Below, one piece after another: positions 53,325-63,327 of a DNA stretch of 64,000 bases. Origin of the DNA: Rhodoferax sp. (GTDB taxonomy: Bacteria > Pseudomonadota > Gammaproteobacteria > Burkholderiales > Burkholderiaceae_C); assembly GCF_030653815.1 (NCBI RefSeq), contig NZ_JAURYQ010000014.1:1-64000 (forward strand). The letters are read 5' to 3'. The notes beneath the pieces were generated by a model. It was not told where the DNA came from. It did not search any database and saw only the letters and a list, made by a program, of their open reading frames with translations. Position numbers and translations under genes: made by a program. Numbering within the stretch: the stretch's first letter is position 1; each line of letters opens with the position of its first letter.

Positions 53325-55121
53325 TCAGGCCAGCGCCGCGTCGGTGTCCATCAGCACTTTACTGCCGGTGCGGGCGGTGCGCATCAGGGTGGCGGTCTCG
53401 GGGAACAGTTTGGCAAAGTAAAAGCGCGCGGTTTGCAGCTTGGCGACATAGAACGGGTCGGTGTTGCCGGCAGCAATCTGGCGCAAGGCCGCCTGCGCCA
53501 TGCGCGCCCAGAAGTAGCCAAACACCAGGTGACCGGCGACGCGCAGGTAGTCCACGGCGGCCGCGCCCACTTCGTCGGGATTCTGGAAGCCCTTGAAGCC
53601 GATCTCGGTGGTGAACTTGGTCATTTGGTCGCCCAGAATGGCGATCGGGGTAATGAACTCGGCCATCTTTTCGTTGACGCCTTCCTCGGCCACCAGTTCA
53701 CCAATCAGCTTGCCGAACTTCTTGAGGGTGGCGCCGTTATTCCCCAGAATCTTGCGGCCCAGCAGGTCCAGGCTCTGGATGGTGTTGGTGCCCTCGTAAA
53801 TCATGTTGATGCGGGCGTCGCGCACAAACTGCTCCATGCCCCATTCCTTGATGTAGCCGTGGCCGCCAAACACCTGCAGGCAGCCCGAGGTGGTGGTCCA
53901 GCCGTTGTCGGTGATGAAGGCCTTGACAATGGGCGTCAGCATGGCCAGCAGCTCACCGGAGTCCTTGCGTACCGACTCATCGGGGTGGTGGTGTTCTTTT
54001 TCGAGCAGCATGGAGCTAAAGCACATCAGGGCGCGTCCACCTTCGGCGTAGGCCTTGGCGGTGAGCAGCATCTTGCGCACATCGGGGTGCACGATGATCG
54101 GGTCGGCGGCCTTGTCTGGCGCCTTGGGACCGGACAGGGAGCGCATCTGCAGGCGGTCCTTGGCATAGGCCAGCGCGTTCTGGAACGCCACTTCGGTCAG
54201 GCCCAGCGACTGGTTGCCGACACCCAGGCGCGCCGCGTTCATCATCACAAACATGCCCTGCATGCCCTTGTTGGGTTGACCCACCAGCGTGCCGATGGCG
54301 CCGTCAAGGACGATCTGCGCGGTGGAATTGGACTTGATGCCCATCTTGTGCTCCAGGCCGCCGCAGTAAATGTCATTGCGCGCGCCCAGCGTGCCATCGG
54401 CATGGACCAGGAATTTGGGCACGATGAACAGGCTCACGCCCTTGATGCCGGGGGGCGCATCGGGCAGGCGCGCCAACACCAGGTGGATGATGTTGTCGGT
54501 CAGGTCGTGTTCACCGGCACTGATGAAGATCTTGTTGCCGGTGAGCTTGTAGCTGCCGTCGCCTTGCGGTTCGGCCTTGGTGCGCATCAGCCCCAGGTCG
54601 GTGCCGCAATGGGGTTCGGTCAGGCACATGGTGCCGGTCCACTCGCCACTGGTCATCTTGTGCAGGTAGGTGGCCTTTTGCTCTGCGGTGCCGTGGGTGG
54701 CCAGCGCGGCATAGGCGCCGTGGGTCAGACCCGGGTACATGGCCCAAGCCTGGTTGGCCGAATTCATCATCTCGTAAAAGCACTGGTTGACGATCAAGGG
54801 CAAGCCCTGGCCGCCAAACTCCGGCTCGCAGGCGAGCGCTGCCCAGCCGCCTGCCACGTATTGCGCGTAAGCCTCTTTGTATCCTGTTGGGGTGGTGACG
54901 GCGTGGCTGGCAACATCGTACTTGCAGCCTTCGGTGTCGCCACTGATGTTGAGTGGCAGCAGCACCTCAGCGGCAAACTTGCCGCCCTCTTCGAGCACCG
55001 CGTTGATGGTGTCGGCATCCATGTCGGCATGCACCGGCATGGCCTGCAGGTCGGCGCTGACCTTGAGGACTTCGTGCATGACAAACTGCATGTCGCGCAG
55101 CGGTGGGGTATAGACGGCCAT
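53325..55121 (-). CDS. Acyl-CoA dehydrogenase, long DmdC/FadE type
   Basis: A 598-residue dehydrogenase of the long type that includes 3-methylmercaptopropionyl-CoA dehydrogenase DmdC: MCLTEPHCGTDLGL, KIFISAGEHD, VFGGHGYIKEWGMEQ and IYEGTNTIQSLDL (catalytic Glu in YEGT), plus an extra C-terminal helical domain from about 470. Substrate is medium- or long-chain acyl-CoA, not certain. ATG 55121 follows GGAGAACC. It is the first enzyme gene after the TetR regulator. Confidence 0.9.
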   Translation of the reverse strand: MAVYTPPLRDMQFVMHEVLKVSADLQAMPVHADMDADTINAVLEEGGKFAAEVLLPLNISGDTEGCKYDVASHAVTTPTGYKEAYAQYVAGGWAALACEPEFGGQGLPLIVNQCFYEMMNSANQAWAMYPGLTHGAYAALATHGTAEQKATYLHKMTSGEWTGTMCLTEPHCGTDLGLMRTKAEPQGDGSYKLTGNKIFISAGEHDLTDNIIHLVLARLPDAPPGIKGVSLFIVPKFLVHADGTLGARNDIYCGGLEHKMGIKSNSTAQIVLDGAIGTLVGQPNKGMQGMFVMMNAARLGVGNQSLGLTEVAFQNALAYAKDRLQMRSLSGPKAPDKAADPIIVHPDVRKMLLTAKAYAEGGRALMCFSSMLLEKEHHHPDESVRKDSGELLAMLTPIVKAFITDNGWTTTSGCLQVFGGHGYIKEWGMEQFVRDARINMIYEGTNTIQSLDLLGRKILGNNGATLKKFGKLIGELVAEEGVNEKMAEFITPIAILGDQMTKFTTEIGFKGFQNPDEVGAAAVDYLRVAGHLVFGYFWARMAQAALRQIAAGNTDPFYVAKLQTARFYFAKLFPETATLMRTARTGSKVLMDTDAALA

Positions 55122-55149
55122 GGTGGGTTCTCCTAAAGCAATGATGAAT

Positions 55150-55833
55150 TCAGATGGATGGGATGGGGCTGTGTTTGACGGTCTTGCCGTAACGCAGCAG
55201 GATGTTCTCGAAGCCGGTGTGGGCGCGCTCAATGGCACCCGGATGTTTCAGGAAGCGCGCCTCGTAATGCAGCGACAGGATCAGGCCATGGATTTCGAAC
55301 ACCACTTGGGCCTCGTCGGCATCGGGCACCAGGTGACCCTCTTGCTTGGCCAGCGCCACGGCGCGGTGCAAGGCCGCCAGCCAGGTTTGCACCGAACTCG
55401 CCAGGGCGTCGCGCACCGGGCCGGGACGGTCGTCAAACTCGACCGCACCGCTGATGAAAACACAACCCGACTGAATCTCGACGGCAACCCGTTTCATCCA
55501 GTTGGCAAACAGCGCGCGCACCCGTGGCAAGCCGCGCGGCAAGTTCATGGCCGGGAAAAACACTTCATGGGAAAAGCGCTGGTAATACTCGCGGATGACC
55601 GAGATCTGCAGCTCCTCGCGCGAGCCGAAGTGCGCAAACACGCCGGATTTGCTCATGCGCGTCACCTCGGCCAGGGCGCCAATGCTCAGGCCCTCCAAGC
55701 CGATCTGTTCCGCCAGGCCGAGCGCGGCATCAATGATGACCTGCTTGGTTTGCTGACCTTTTTGCAACGCCCGCGCACTGTTGGTGCGCAAGCCGGAGCG
55801 CTCAGGGGTGGCGGTGGGAGTCAAAGGGTTCAT
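55150..55833 (-). CDS. TetR-family regulator of the beta-oxidation cluster
   Basis: A 227-residue TetR repressor. The N-terminal DNA-binding domain (about 25-75) carries GLEGLSIGALAEVTRMSKSGVFAHFGSREEL; the C-terminal domain (HEVFFPAMN...) is the TetR_C type seen in fatty-acid regulators. It heads the - strand row that continues with the acyl-CoA dehydrogenase 28 bases on. A near-perfect palindrome lies 15 bases upstream of its start, so autoregulation is probable, with an acyl-CoA as likely inducer. Confidence 0.85.
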   Translation of the reverse strand: MNPLTPTATPERSGLRTNSARALQKGQQTKQVIIDAALGLAEQIGLEGLSIGALAEVTRMSKSGVFAHFGSREELQISVIREYYQRFSHEVFFPAMNLPRGLPRVRALFANWMKRVAVEIQSGCVFISGAVEFDDRPGPVRDALASSVQTWLAALHRAVALAKQEGHLVPDADEAQVVFEIHGLILSLHYEARFLKHPGAIERAHTGFENILLRYGKTVKHSPIPSI

Positions 55834-55847
55834 GGCGGTGCTGTATA

Positions 55848-55867
55848 AATAGTACGATCGTGCTATT
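55848..55867. promoter_or_regulatory. TetR operator palindrome
   Basis: AATAGTACGATCGTGCTATT, a 20-base inverted repeat with one mismatched pair, centred on ACGATCGT. It lies directly upstream of the TetR gene. Confidence 0.65.
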
Positions 55868-55921
55868 TTGCAGCAGTTCACTGTCCGGTGCTGCCCGAAT
55901 CGGTACTTTAGATGGTCTTAT

Positions 55922-55991
55922 CTAGGGGTTTTTCGGGTAAACCCCTAGGAGCCAGGGCGGCAGAACGCTCTGCCGCCCTGGCTCCTGGTCA
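55922..55991. repeat. Two adjacent hairpins; second is family B, copy 2
   Basis: First stem CTAGGGGTTT (55922-55931)/AAACCCCTAG (55939-55948). Second stem, 18 perfect pairs, AGGAGCCAGGGCGGCAGA (55947-55964)/55969-55986 with loop ACGC. The second repeats the element at 47169-47226. They stand at the 3' end of srkA and probably end its transcript. Confidence 0.7.
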
Positions 55992-56013
55992 GATTCCTGG
56001 GCCGGAGCCGCTG

Positions 56014-57051
56014 TTACACCACCAGCGGTTCTTCCTGCATGGCCTCGATCTGCTCCTGCAGCATTTGCACCTGGCCTTGCCAGTAATCGCTGGAGCCGAA
56101 CCAGGGGAAGTGCCTGGGAAAGGTCGGGTCGTCCCAGCGCCGCGCCAGCCAGGCGCTGTAATGCAACAGGCGCAGGGTGCGCAAAGGTTCGATCAAAGCA
56201 AGTTCACGCCGGTCAAAAGGACGAAACTGCTCGTAGCCATCCACCAGGGTGCCCAACTGGCGGGCCCGTTGTTGCCGGTCACCGCTGAGCAGCATCCACA
56301 GGTCCTGCACGACCGGCCCCATGCGGGCATCGTCCAGGTCGACAAAATGCGGTCCCGGCCCGGCGCTGGCGGGCAGTTCCAGCGGCGTCCACAAAATATT
56401 GCCGGGGTGGCAGTCGCCATGCAGGCGAATCCGCTGGATCGCCTCGCCCTGGCTGGGCGCCCCGGTCAGGCAGGCATGGCCGGCAATCAGGTCCAGTGCC
56501 TGCTGCGAGGCCTGGGCCCAACGGGACTGCACGTCAAGCGGCACCTGGTCATGGGCCAGCAGCCATTCGCGCGAGGCCATGCCAAAGCTGGCCAGGTCGA
56601 GCGCAGGCCGGTGTTCAAAGGGCTGCACCGCACCCACCGCGTGAATGCGCGCCAGAAAGCGGCCCACCCATTCCAGCACGTCGGGGTCGTCCAGCTCGGG
56701 CAGGCGGCCGCCGCGCCAGGGGCTCACGCTGAAGGCAAAGTCGCCAAAGTGGTGCAGTGTGCTGCCCTGCAAGACGAGCGGCCCGACCACCGGGATCTCG
56801 GCGTCCATCAGCGCTTGCGCGAAACCGTGTTCCTCAAGGATCTGCGCATCAGACCAGCGCTGTGGGCGGTAAAACTTGACCACCACCACGCCACCATCCT
56901 CCAGGTGCAACTGGTAGACGCGGTTCTCGTAGGAGCTCAGGGCCATTTGCCGCCCGTCGCCAAACAGCCCCACGCTGGCCAGCGCGTCCATCACCACATC
57001 CGGGGTGAGCGACTGGTAGGGGTGGCCAGCGGCCGCTGTGCGCTCAGGCAT
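56014..57051 (-). CDS. srkA: Stress response kinase A (YihE/RdoA family)
   Basis: A 345-residue aminoglycoside-phosphotransferase-fold Ser/Thr kinase with SYENRVYQLH near residue 40, catalytic LHGDCHPGNILW and metal-binding FVDLDDARMGP. SrkA protects cells from stress-induced death in E. coli. Its start overlaps the end of the GspE-type gene by eight bases. Confidence 0.9.
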   Translation of the reverse strand: MPERTAAAGHPYQSLTPDVVMDALASVGLFGDGRQMALSSYENRVYQLHLEDGGVVVVKFYRPQRWSDAQILEEHGFAQALMDAEIPVVGPLVLQGSTLHHFGDFAFSVSPWRGGRLPELDDPDVLEWVGRFLARIHAVGAVQPFEHRPALDLASFGMASREWLLAHDQVPLDVQSRWAQASQQALDLIAGHACLTGAPSQGEAIQRIRLHGDCHPGNILWTPLELPASAGPGPHFVDLDDARMGPVVQDLWMLLSGDRQQRARQLGTLVDGYEQFRPFDRRELALIEPLRTLRLLHYSAWLARRWDDPTFPRHFPWFGSSDYWQGQVQMLQEQIEAMQEEPLVV

Positions 57052-59593
57052 TGCTGTTGGCCCGAACCTCTTCGATGGTGGTCAACCCGGCCAGCACCTT
57101 GCCAATGCCGTCCTGGCGCAAGGTGCGGAACTTGCCCGACTGAAAGGCCTCGAGCTGCACCAGCTCCGAGCGTGCACCGGTTTGAATCAAACGCCTCACG
57201 CCCGGGTTCACGCTCATCAACTCGTGCAGGCCGACGCGCCCCGACAAGCCCGTGCCCATGCATTTGGGGCAGCCCGGTGCATGGTAGTGCTTGAGGCTGC
57301 CGTCGCTGCCAAAGTCGTGCAGCCACTGCGCCAGCATGTCGTCGCGGGTGGGGCGCAAGGCTTCCGGGAAAGCGTGCAGGTAATCATGCAAGAGCTCATC
57401 GACGTAGTCGTCGGTGGCGCGTTCGGAGGTGCGGCAGGTCGTGCACAGCTTGCGCGCCAGCCGTTGCGCCAGCACCGCCAGCAGGGAATCGGCAAAATTG
57501 AATGGGTCCATGCCCATGTCGATCAGCCGGGTCACGGTTTCGGCCGCACTGTTGGTGTGCAGGGTGGACAGCACCATGTGCCCGGTGAGCGAGGCCTCGA
57601 TGGCGATCTGGGCCGTTTCCGCGTCACGAATCTCACCGACCATGATGATGTCGGGGTCGGCACGCAGGAAGGAGCGCAGGGCCTTGGCAAAGGTCCAGTC
57701 GATCTTGGGGTTGATCTGCACCTGGCGCAAGTCGGGCTGGGTGATTTCGATCGGGTCTTCGGCGGTCCAGATCTTGCGGTCGGGCGTGTTGAGGAAGCCC
57801 AGCACCGAATGCAGCGTGGTGGTCTTGCCCGAACCCGTGGGGCCCACGCACAGCACCATGCCGTAAGGCCGTGAAATGGCGTCGTGCAACTGGGTGTAAT
57901 TGACCTCGGTCAGTCCGAGCTTGTTCATGGCAATGGGTTTGCTGGATGCCAGCAGGCGCATCACCACGTCTTCGAGGCCGTTGGCCGTGGGGATGGTGGC
58001 AATGCGCAATTCCAGCCGGTGTTTCTTGGAAAACTTGCTGAAGTTGATCTTGCCGTCCTGGGGCTTGCGCCGCTCGGAAATGTCCAGGTCGGCCATGATC
58101 TTGAGACGGGCCACCAGCGCGGCCCGGTAGGTGTGCGGCAACTCCAGGTAGGGTGACAGCATGCCGTCCTTGCGGAAGCGGATGCGCACCTTGGCGCGCC
58201 GTGGTTGCGATTCGACGTGGATGTCGGACACGCCCCGGGCGTGGGCCTCGATGATCATGGTGTTGATCAGGCGCACCAGCGTGTTGTCAGACTGCTCAAT
58301 GGCTTTCTCTTCCTCTTCGGCCGCTTCATCACCGGAATTGAGCTCCATGGACTCCAGTAATTCGCTGGAGCTGGATCGCTCCGCGCTGGTTTCTTCAAGA
58401 AGGTCCAGTTCTCCGTCGACCACGTTGTGGTGCAAGCCGAATTTCTCGTAGGTCTCGCGGATCTTCTGCCGGATCTGGACTTCATCGCCCAGCGTGGCAA
58501 TGACCCGGCCCTGCACCAGGAACTCCAGTTCTTCGAGCATTTTGCGCTGGGTCGGGTCCACTGCGGCCACCACCGTCATGTTGTCGCGCAGCATCAGCGG
58601 CATCACGTTGAGGCGCAGTGCGGTGGACATCGGGATCTTTTTCAGGGCGGCGTCTTCAATGGGAAACTGCTTGACATCGACCACCGGGTAGCCCATCTTG
58701 CGCGCCAGGGCGGTGATGAGGTCGTGCCGCGTCAGAAAACCCATCTTGACGAGCAGCTCGCCAATGGGCACCGAGCGTTCGGTCTTTTGTTTTTCCAGTG
58801 CGAGTTTGAGTTGATCGTCGCTGATGTAACCCAGCAGGGTCAGCGCTTCACCGACCCGGATCATCGGCATCTTGGACTGCTGCGCCAGGGCCTGTATCAA
58901 CTGCTCGGGAAACAGCACGGCGGTATCGAGCAGGTAATCCCCCAGTTTGCGATTGCGCAAGTAGTTTTGCTCTTCTGCAGCCTGTTCCACTTGCTGCTCG
59001 GTGACGATCTGGTGGTCGACCAGCACTTTCCCGATGTGGCTGCCCAGCGTGAAACTGGTGAACGCTTCGTGCGGCATGAAGACGCGTTCAATCGTCCCTT
59101 CCTGGCCGACAGGCGGAAACAGGAACAGCCCATAGTCGGTTTCGACACAACCGATGGTCAGGCCCGAAACCTTCGTGCTGTTCTTCAGTTGCAGGTGGTA
59201 GTCCACGATGGCGCGGTGCCCCAGAATATCGGAAAACTGTTCGCTGGTGCTGATCTCCTGGGGGTGCAGCAGTTTCTTCAGGGTGATACGCAAAAACTGT
59301 GAGAACGGCAGCGACACCGGAGTTTTGCTCTGTTCGATCTGGATCACAGCCACCTTGCGGCCCGGGTCCAGCGTGATCAACAGGCAGCGACGGATGGCGC
59401 CATTGAGCCCTTCGATGTCACATTCCTCGGGCTCGCGCCAGGACTGTGGCGACTGGTAGATGGCAAAGGGCGGTGCCGGCCAGTTGAAGGCCTGGGCTTG
59501 TGCCTTGTCCTGGCCTGCTGCGGGGGTTTTGGGCAGCCCGTGGTGCGGGGTTTTTGCATCTTCTTTGGGGAACAGGGTGTCGGCCAGGGTCAT
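57044..59593 (-). CDS. GspE/PilB-family secretion ATPase
   Basis: An 849-residue type II secretion/type IV pilus ATPase. There are two MshEN/GspE-N-like segments (about 195-390), then the motor: Walker A GPTGSGKTTT, Asp box DPIEITQPDL, Walker B DIIMVGEIRD and the tetracysteine CTTC/CPKC. The first 190 residues are an extra domain not usual for GspE. No other secretion or pilus gene is adjacent, so it is an orphan ATPase; it could power pili encoded elsewhere. Confidence 0.87.
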   Translation of the reverse strand: MTLADTLFPKEDAKTPHHGLPKTPAAGQDKAQAQAFNWPAPPFAIYQSPQSWREPEECDIEGLNGAIRRCLLITLDPGRKVAVIQIEQSKTPVSLPFSQFLRITLKKLLHPQEISTSEQFSDILGHRAIVDYHLQLKNSTKVSGLTIGCVETDYGLFLFPPVGQEGTIERVFMPHEAFTSFTLGSHIGKVLVDHQIVTEQQVEQAAEEQNYLRNRKLGDYLLDTAVLFPEQLIQALAQQSKMPMIRVGEALTLLGYISDDQLKLALEKQKTERSVPIGELLVKMGFLTRHDLITALARKMGYPVVDVKQFPIEDAALKKIPMSTALRLNVMPLMLRDNMTVVAAVDPTQRKMLEELEFLVQGRVIATLGDEVQIRQKIRETYEKFGLHHNVVDGELDLLEETSAERSSSSELLESMELNSGDEAAEEEEKAIEQSDNTLVRLINTMIIEAHARGVSDIHVESQPRRAKVRIRFRKDGMLSPYLELPHTYRAALVARLKIMADLDISERRKPQDGKINFSKFSKKHRLELRIATIPTANGLEDVVMRLLASSKPIAMNKLGLTEVNYTQLHDAISRPYGMVLCVGPTGSGKTTTLHSVLGFLNTPDRKIWTAEDPIEITQPDLRQVQINPKIDWTFAKALRSFLRADPDIIMVGEIRDAETAQIAIEASLTGHMVLSTLHTNSAAETVTRLIDMGMDPFNFADSLLAVLAQRLARKLCTTCRTSERATDDYVDELLHDYLHAFPEALRPTRDDMLAQWLHDFGSDGSLKHYHAPGCPKCMGTGLSGRVGLHELMSVNPGVRRLIQTGARSELVQLEAFQSGKFRTLRQDGIGKVLAGLTTIEEVRANSNA

Positions 59594-59729
59594 CTTCGCC
59601 TCAACATCAAAAAGTTTGTCGTTACAAAAGCCATTTTGCGGCCAATTTTGGGTCCAACCTCTACCAGCATGGTTTATTTTGCGCTAACGTGAACCAACGC
59701 GTTAAGGCTTGTACCACCAGAATAGTTCC

Positions 59730-61328
59730 ATGTTTGACTACCTCATTATCGGCGGCGGCTCGGCGGGTTGTGTGCTGGCCGGTCGCCTTTCAGAAGACCC
59801 TGGCGTCACGGTGGCGCTGCTCGAAGCGGGTCCGGCAGACCGCAGCGTGCTGATCCATTGCCCGGCGGGGCTGGCGGCGATGGCCAAGTTCGGCCTGTTG
59901 GGTTGGGGCCTTCATACCGTGCCGCAAGCGGGTTTGAACGGCCGCTGCGGCTACCAGCCACGGGGCAAGGTGTTGGGCGGCTCCAGCTCCCTCAATGCCA
60001 TGGTCTACACCCGTGGTTTCCCGGCCGACTACGACTTCTGGGCCGCCCAGGGCAACCCCGGCTGGTCTTATGCCGAAGTGCTGCCCTATTTCAAAAAAGC
60101 CGAGCACAACGAACGCGGCGCTGATGACTTTCATGGCGTGGGCGGCCCGCTCAATGTGATGGACTTGCGCAGTCCGAACCGCTTTGGCGAATTGTTTGTC
60201 CAGGCGGGCGAGCAGGCCGGCTGCCCGCGCAATGCCGATTTCAACGGCGCCAGCCAGGAAGGCGTGGGTCCTTATCAGGTCACGCACAAGAACGGCGAGC
60301 GCTGCAGCGCTGCCAAAGCCTATGTCACACCCAATTTGTCACGACCCAACCTCAAGGTGTTTACCGGCGCACTGACCACCCGCATCCTGCTGGATGGCAA
60401 GCGTGCGGTGGGTGTGGAGTACCTGCACGAGGGCCAGACCCGGCGCCTGAAATGCCGCCGCGAGGTGCTGCTGAGCGCCGGGGCCATCCAGTCACCGCAG
60501 ATTTTGATGTTGTCGGGTATCGGCCCGCGTGAGCACCTGCTGGCGCACCAGATCGCTTCGGTTCACCACCTGCCAGGTGTGGGTCAGCATTTGCACGACC
60601 ACATCGACATGGTGCAGGTGGTCGACGCGCCGCGGGCCAAGGACCTGTTTGGCGTCTCGCCCCGCGGCGCCTGGCGCATGTTGAAAGGTATTTTTGAGTG
60701 GCGCAAGCAGCGCAGTGGCATGCTGACCACCAATTTTGCCGAAGCCGGTGGCTTCATCAAGAGCGAACCCGCCGCGGCCATCCCCGACCTGCAGCTGCAC
60801 TTTGTCATTGGCAAGCTCATCAACCATGGCCGCACTACCGCGCTGGGCCATGGCTACTCGTGTCATGTGTGCTTGCTGCAGCCGCAAAGCCGTGGCAGCG
60901 TGCGCCTGTCCAGCAAGGACCCGCAGGCGCTGCCGTTGGTGGACCCGGCTTTTTTCCGGGAGCCCGACGACATGGCGCGCATGGTGTGCGGCTTTAAATT
61001 GATGCGCCACATCCTGCAGCAACCCGCGCTGGCGCAATTTGGTGGGCGCGAGCTGGCCGCCACGGCCAAGGCGCAAACCGACGATGAGATCGCGCAGACC
61101 ATCCGTAACCTGGCCGATACCATCTACCACCCGGTGGGCAGTTGCCGCATGGGCCCGGGTGCCATGGATGTGGTCGATGCCGAGCTGCGCGTGCATGGGC
61201 TGCAGGGTTTGCGCGTGGTCGATGCGTCCATCATGCCGCGCATCGTGAGCGGCAACACCAATGCGCCGGTGATCATGATTGCCGAGAAAGCCGCCGACCT
61301 GATTAAGCAGGATGCCAGACGCGCTTGA
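59730..61328 (+). CDS. GMC-family FAD-dependent alcohol dehydrogenase
   Basis: A 532-residue GMC flavoprotein. FAD motif [17 protein letters not shown] at 6-22, [14 protein letters not shown], the PROSITE-type [16 protein letters not shown] and the C-terminal catalytic His pair in HPVGSCRMG and [16 protein letters not shown]. It resembles AlkJ/BetA enzymes that oxidise primary alcohols. Substrate unknown. Separated from the divergent ATPase gene by 136 bases of unremarkable leader. Confidence 0.9.
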   Translation: MFDYLIIGGGSAGCVLAGRLSEDPGVTVALLEAGPADRSVLIHCPAGLAAMAKFGLLGWGLHTVPQAGLNGRCGYQPRGKVLGGSSSLNAMVYTRGFPADYDFWAAQGNPGWSYAEVLPYFKKAEHNERGADDFHGVGGPLNVMDLRSPNRFGELFVQAGEQAGCPRNADFNGASQEGVGPYQVTHKNGERCSAAKAYVTPNLSRPNLKVFTGALTTRILLDGKRAVGVEYLHEGQTRRLKCRREVLLSAGAIQSPQILMLSGIGPREHLLAHQIASVHHLPGVGQHLHDHIDMVQVVDAPRAKDLFGVSPRGAWRMLKGIFEWRKQRSGMLTTNFAEAGGFIKSEPAAAIPDLQLHFVIGKLINHGRTTALGHGYSCHVCLLQPQSRGSVRLSSKDPQALPLVDPAFFREPDDMARMVCGFKLMRHILQQPALAQFGGRELAATAKAQTDDEIAQTIRNLADTIYHPVGSCRMGPGAMDVVDAELRVHGLQGLRVVDASIMPRIVSGNTNAPVIMIAEKAADLIKQDARRA

Positions 61329-61371
61329 AGGCGGGTGCTAGCATGCAGCCCTTCAAGCTGCATTACTCCCC

Positions 61372-62415
61372 ATGTCCTACCAAGCCAGTCCTGCGCGCTA
61401 CAACACCATGCCTTACCGCTTGTGCGGCAAGAGCGGCCTCAAGCTGCCCGCCATTTCATTGGGGTTGTGGCACAACTTTGGCGATGCCACGCCGCTGGCC
61501 AGCCAGCGCGAGATGCTGCGCACCGCCTTCGATCTGGGCATTACCCACTTTGACCTGGCCAACAACTACGGCCCGCCCTATGGCAGTGCCGAGACCAATT
61601 TTGGTGCACACCTCAAGCGCGACTTCAAGCCCTACCGCGACCAGCTCATCATCTCCAGCAAGGCGGGTTGGGACATGTGGCCCGGCCCCTACGGCTCGGG
61701 CGGCGGCTCGCGCAAGTACCTGCTGGCCAGCCTCGACCAGAGCTTGCAGCGCATGGGGCTGGACTATGTCGACATTTTTTATTCGCACCGCTTCGACCCC
61801 GACACGCCGCTGGAAGAAACCATGGGTGCGCTGGCCAGCGCGGTGCAGCAGGGAAAGGCCCTGTATGTGGGCATCAGCAGCTATTCGGCCAGCAAGACGC
61901 GTGAAGCTGCGGCCTTGTTGCGCAGCATGGGTGTGCGCCCGCTGATTCACCAGCCGTCCTACAGCCTGCTGAACCGCTGGATCGAGGAAGATCTGCTGGA
62001 CGCGCTGGATGACACCGGCATGGGCTGCATTGCCTTCAGCGCGCTGGCGCAAGGCCTGTTGACCGACAAATACCTGAACGGCACCCCCAACGATGCGCGC
62101 ATCAACCGCCCTGGCGGTGGTTCCTTCAAGCCCGACTTTTTGAGCGAAACCAACCTCAAACACGTGCGCGCCCTGAACGACCTGGCGCAAGCACGCGGCC
62201 AGAGTCTGGCGCAAATGGCCATCGCCTGGGTGCTGCGTGATGGCCGCGTCACCAGTGCCCTGATCGGGGCCAGTTCGGCCGCGCAAATCACCGAGTTGGC
62301 CGGCGCCTTGCGCCAGCTGTCGTTCAGCGCCGGGGAACTGCAGGCCATTGACCAGCATGCGGTCGAGGGTGGCATCAACCTGTGGCAAAAACCGTCGACC
62401 GACCAGCGCCCTTGA
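61372..62415 (+). CDS. Aldo/keto reductase, YghZ-like
   Basis: A 347-residue aldo/keto reductase with catalytic Tyr in [14 protein letters not shown], Lys in [16 protein letters not shown] and His in FYSHRFDP. The [13 protein letters not shown] stretch is typical of YghZ, L-glyceraldehyde 3-phosphate reductase. It overlaps the next gene by 34 bases. Confidence 0.9.
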   Translation: MSYQASPARYNTMPYRLCGKSGLKLPAISLGLWHNFGDATPLASQREMLRTAFDLGITHFDLANNYGPPYGSAETNFGAHLKRDFKPYRDQLIISSKAGWDMWPGPYGSGGGSRKYLLASLDQSLQRMGLDYVDIFYSHRFDPDTPLEETMGALASAVQQGKALYVGISSYSASKTREAAALLRSMGVRPLIHQPSYSLLNRWIEEDLLDALDDTGMGCIAFSALAQGLLTDKYLNGTPNDARINRPGGGSFKPDFLSETNLKHVRALNDLAQARGQSLAQMAIAWVLRDGRVTSALIGASSAAQITELAGALRQLSFSAGELQAIDQHAVEGGINLWQKPSTDQRP

Positions 62416-63299
62416 AGCCCGATCTGCATGCGCGCGCCAAGCTGCTGGCGCTGGCCGCCATTGCCATGTGGGGCAGTCTGGCCGCCCTCGGGGTGGCCTT
62501 GCGCCATGTGCCGCCTTTTTTGCTCACCGGACTGTCGTTGCTGGTGGGCGGCCTGATCGCGCTGCCGCTGTCCAACTTCAAGCTGGCGGCGTGGCGGGTG
62601 CCGCTGCCAACGCTGGCACTCGGTGTCTATGGCCTGTTCGGCTACCACTTTTTGCTCTTTGTCGGTCTGCAAAACGCACCGCCGGTGCAGGCCAATCTGG
62701 TCAATTACCTGTGGCCACTGCTGATTGTGGTGCTGGCGCCGGTGCTGTTGCCCGGGCTGGCGGTGCGCTGGCAGCACATTGTGGCCGGGCTGATTGGTTT
62801 TGTCGGGGCCGCCGTGGTGATTTTGGCGGGCGTTGACGGCGCTGGCGACGCCGGCGCCCAGGCATCCGCCGGCCTGCAGACCGAGTGGCTGTGGGGCTAC
62901 TTGGCCTCCGCCGTGGCCGCCGTCATCTGGGCCACCTACTCGCTGCTGACGCGCCGGGTGCCGCATTTCCACACCGCCGCGATTGGCACCTTTGCCTGGA
63001 TCTCGGGCCTGCTGGCCCTGCTGTGCCACGCACTGATGGAGCCTGCGGTGAGCTTGAGCCCGCGCGACTGGGCGCTGATCGGCCTGCTGGGCCTGGGGCC
63101 GTTGGGCGGCTCCTTCTTTTTGTGGGACAAGGCGCTCAAGATGGGTGATGCACGCCACATCGGCCTGCTGAGTTACCTGACGCCGCTGCTGTCCACGTCG
63201 CTGCTGCTGTGGGTCAGCGACCGGGCTTTGACCTGGCCGGTGGCGCTGGCGGGCGTGCTGATTGTGGGCGCGGCCTGGCTGGGAACACGCGTCAAATAA
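62382..63299 (+). CDS. DMT-superfamily exporter (EamA type)
   Basis: A 305-residue inner-membrane protein with ten predicted helices in two EamA halves (about 22-150 and 168-300), such as AMWGSLAALGVALRHVPP and LLGLGPLGGSFFLWDKALKMG, similar to YddG-type amino-acid exporters. The start is GTG at 62382, inside the preceding gene; the next Met would delete the first helix. Function is probably efflux of a small metabolite. Confidence 0.83.
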   Translation: MAKTVDRPAPLKPDLHARAKLLALAAIAMWGSLAALGVALRHVPPFLLTGLSLLVGGLIALPLSNFKLAAWRVPLPTLALGVYGLFGYHFLLFVGLQNAPPVQANLVNYLWPLLIVVLAPVLLPGLAVRWQHIVAGLIGFVGAAVVILAGVDGAGDAGAQASAGLQTEWLWGYLASAVAAVIWATYSLLTRRVPHFHTAAIGTFAWISGLLALLCHALMEPAVSLSPRDWALIGLLGLGPLGGSFFLWDKALKMGDARHIGLLSYLTPLLSTSLLLWVSDRALTWPVALAGVLIVGAAWLGTRVK

Positions 63300-63327
63300 G
63301 CACGCTTTGACCGTGCACAATCCGGCC

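Noticed and set aside
53271-55136. 621-residue + strand reading frame opposite the long acyl-CoA dehydrogenase
   Set aside because: Shadow frame rich in Gly, His, Val and Gln without recognisable domains; the - strand gene is unambiguous.
56325-56343. CATCGTCC match resembling the shared operator
   Set aside because: It lies inside srkA where it encodes the conserved DLDDA segment, and the second half of the dyad is missing.
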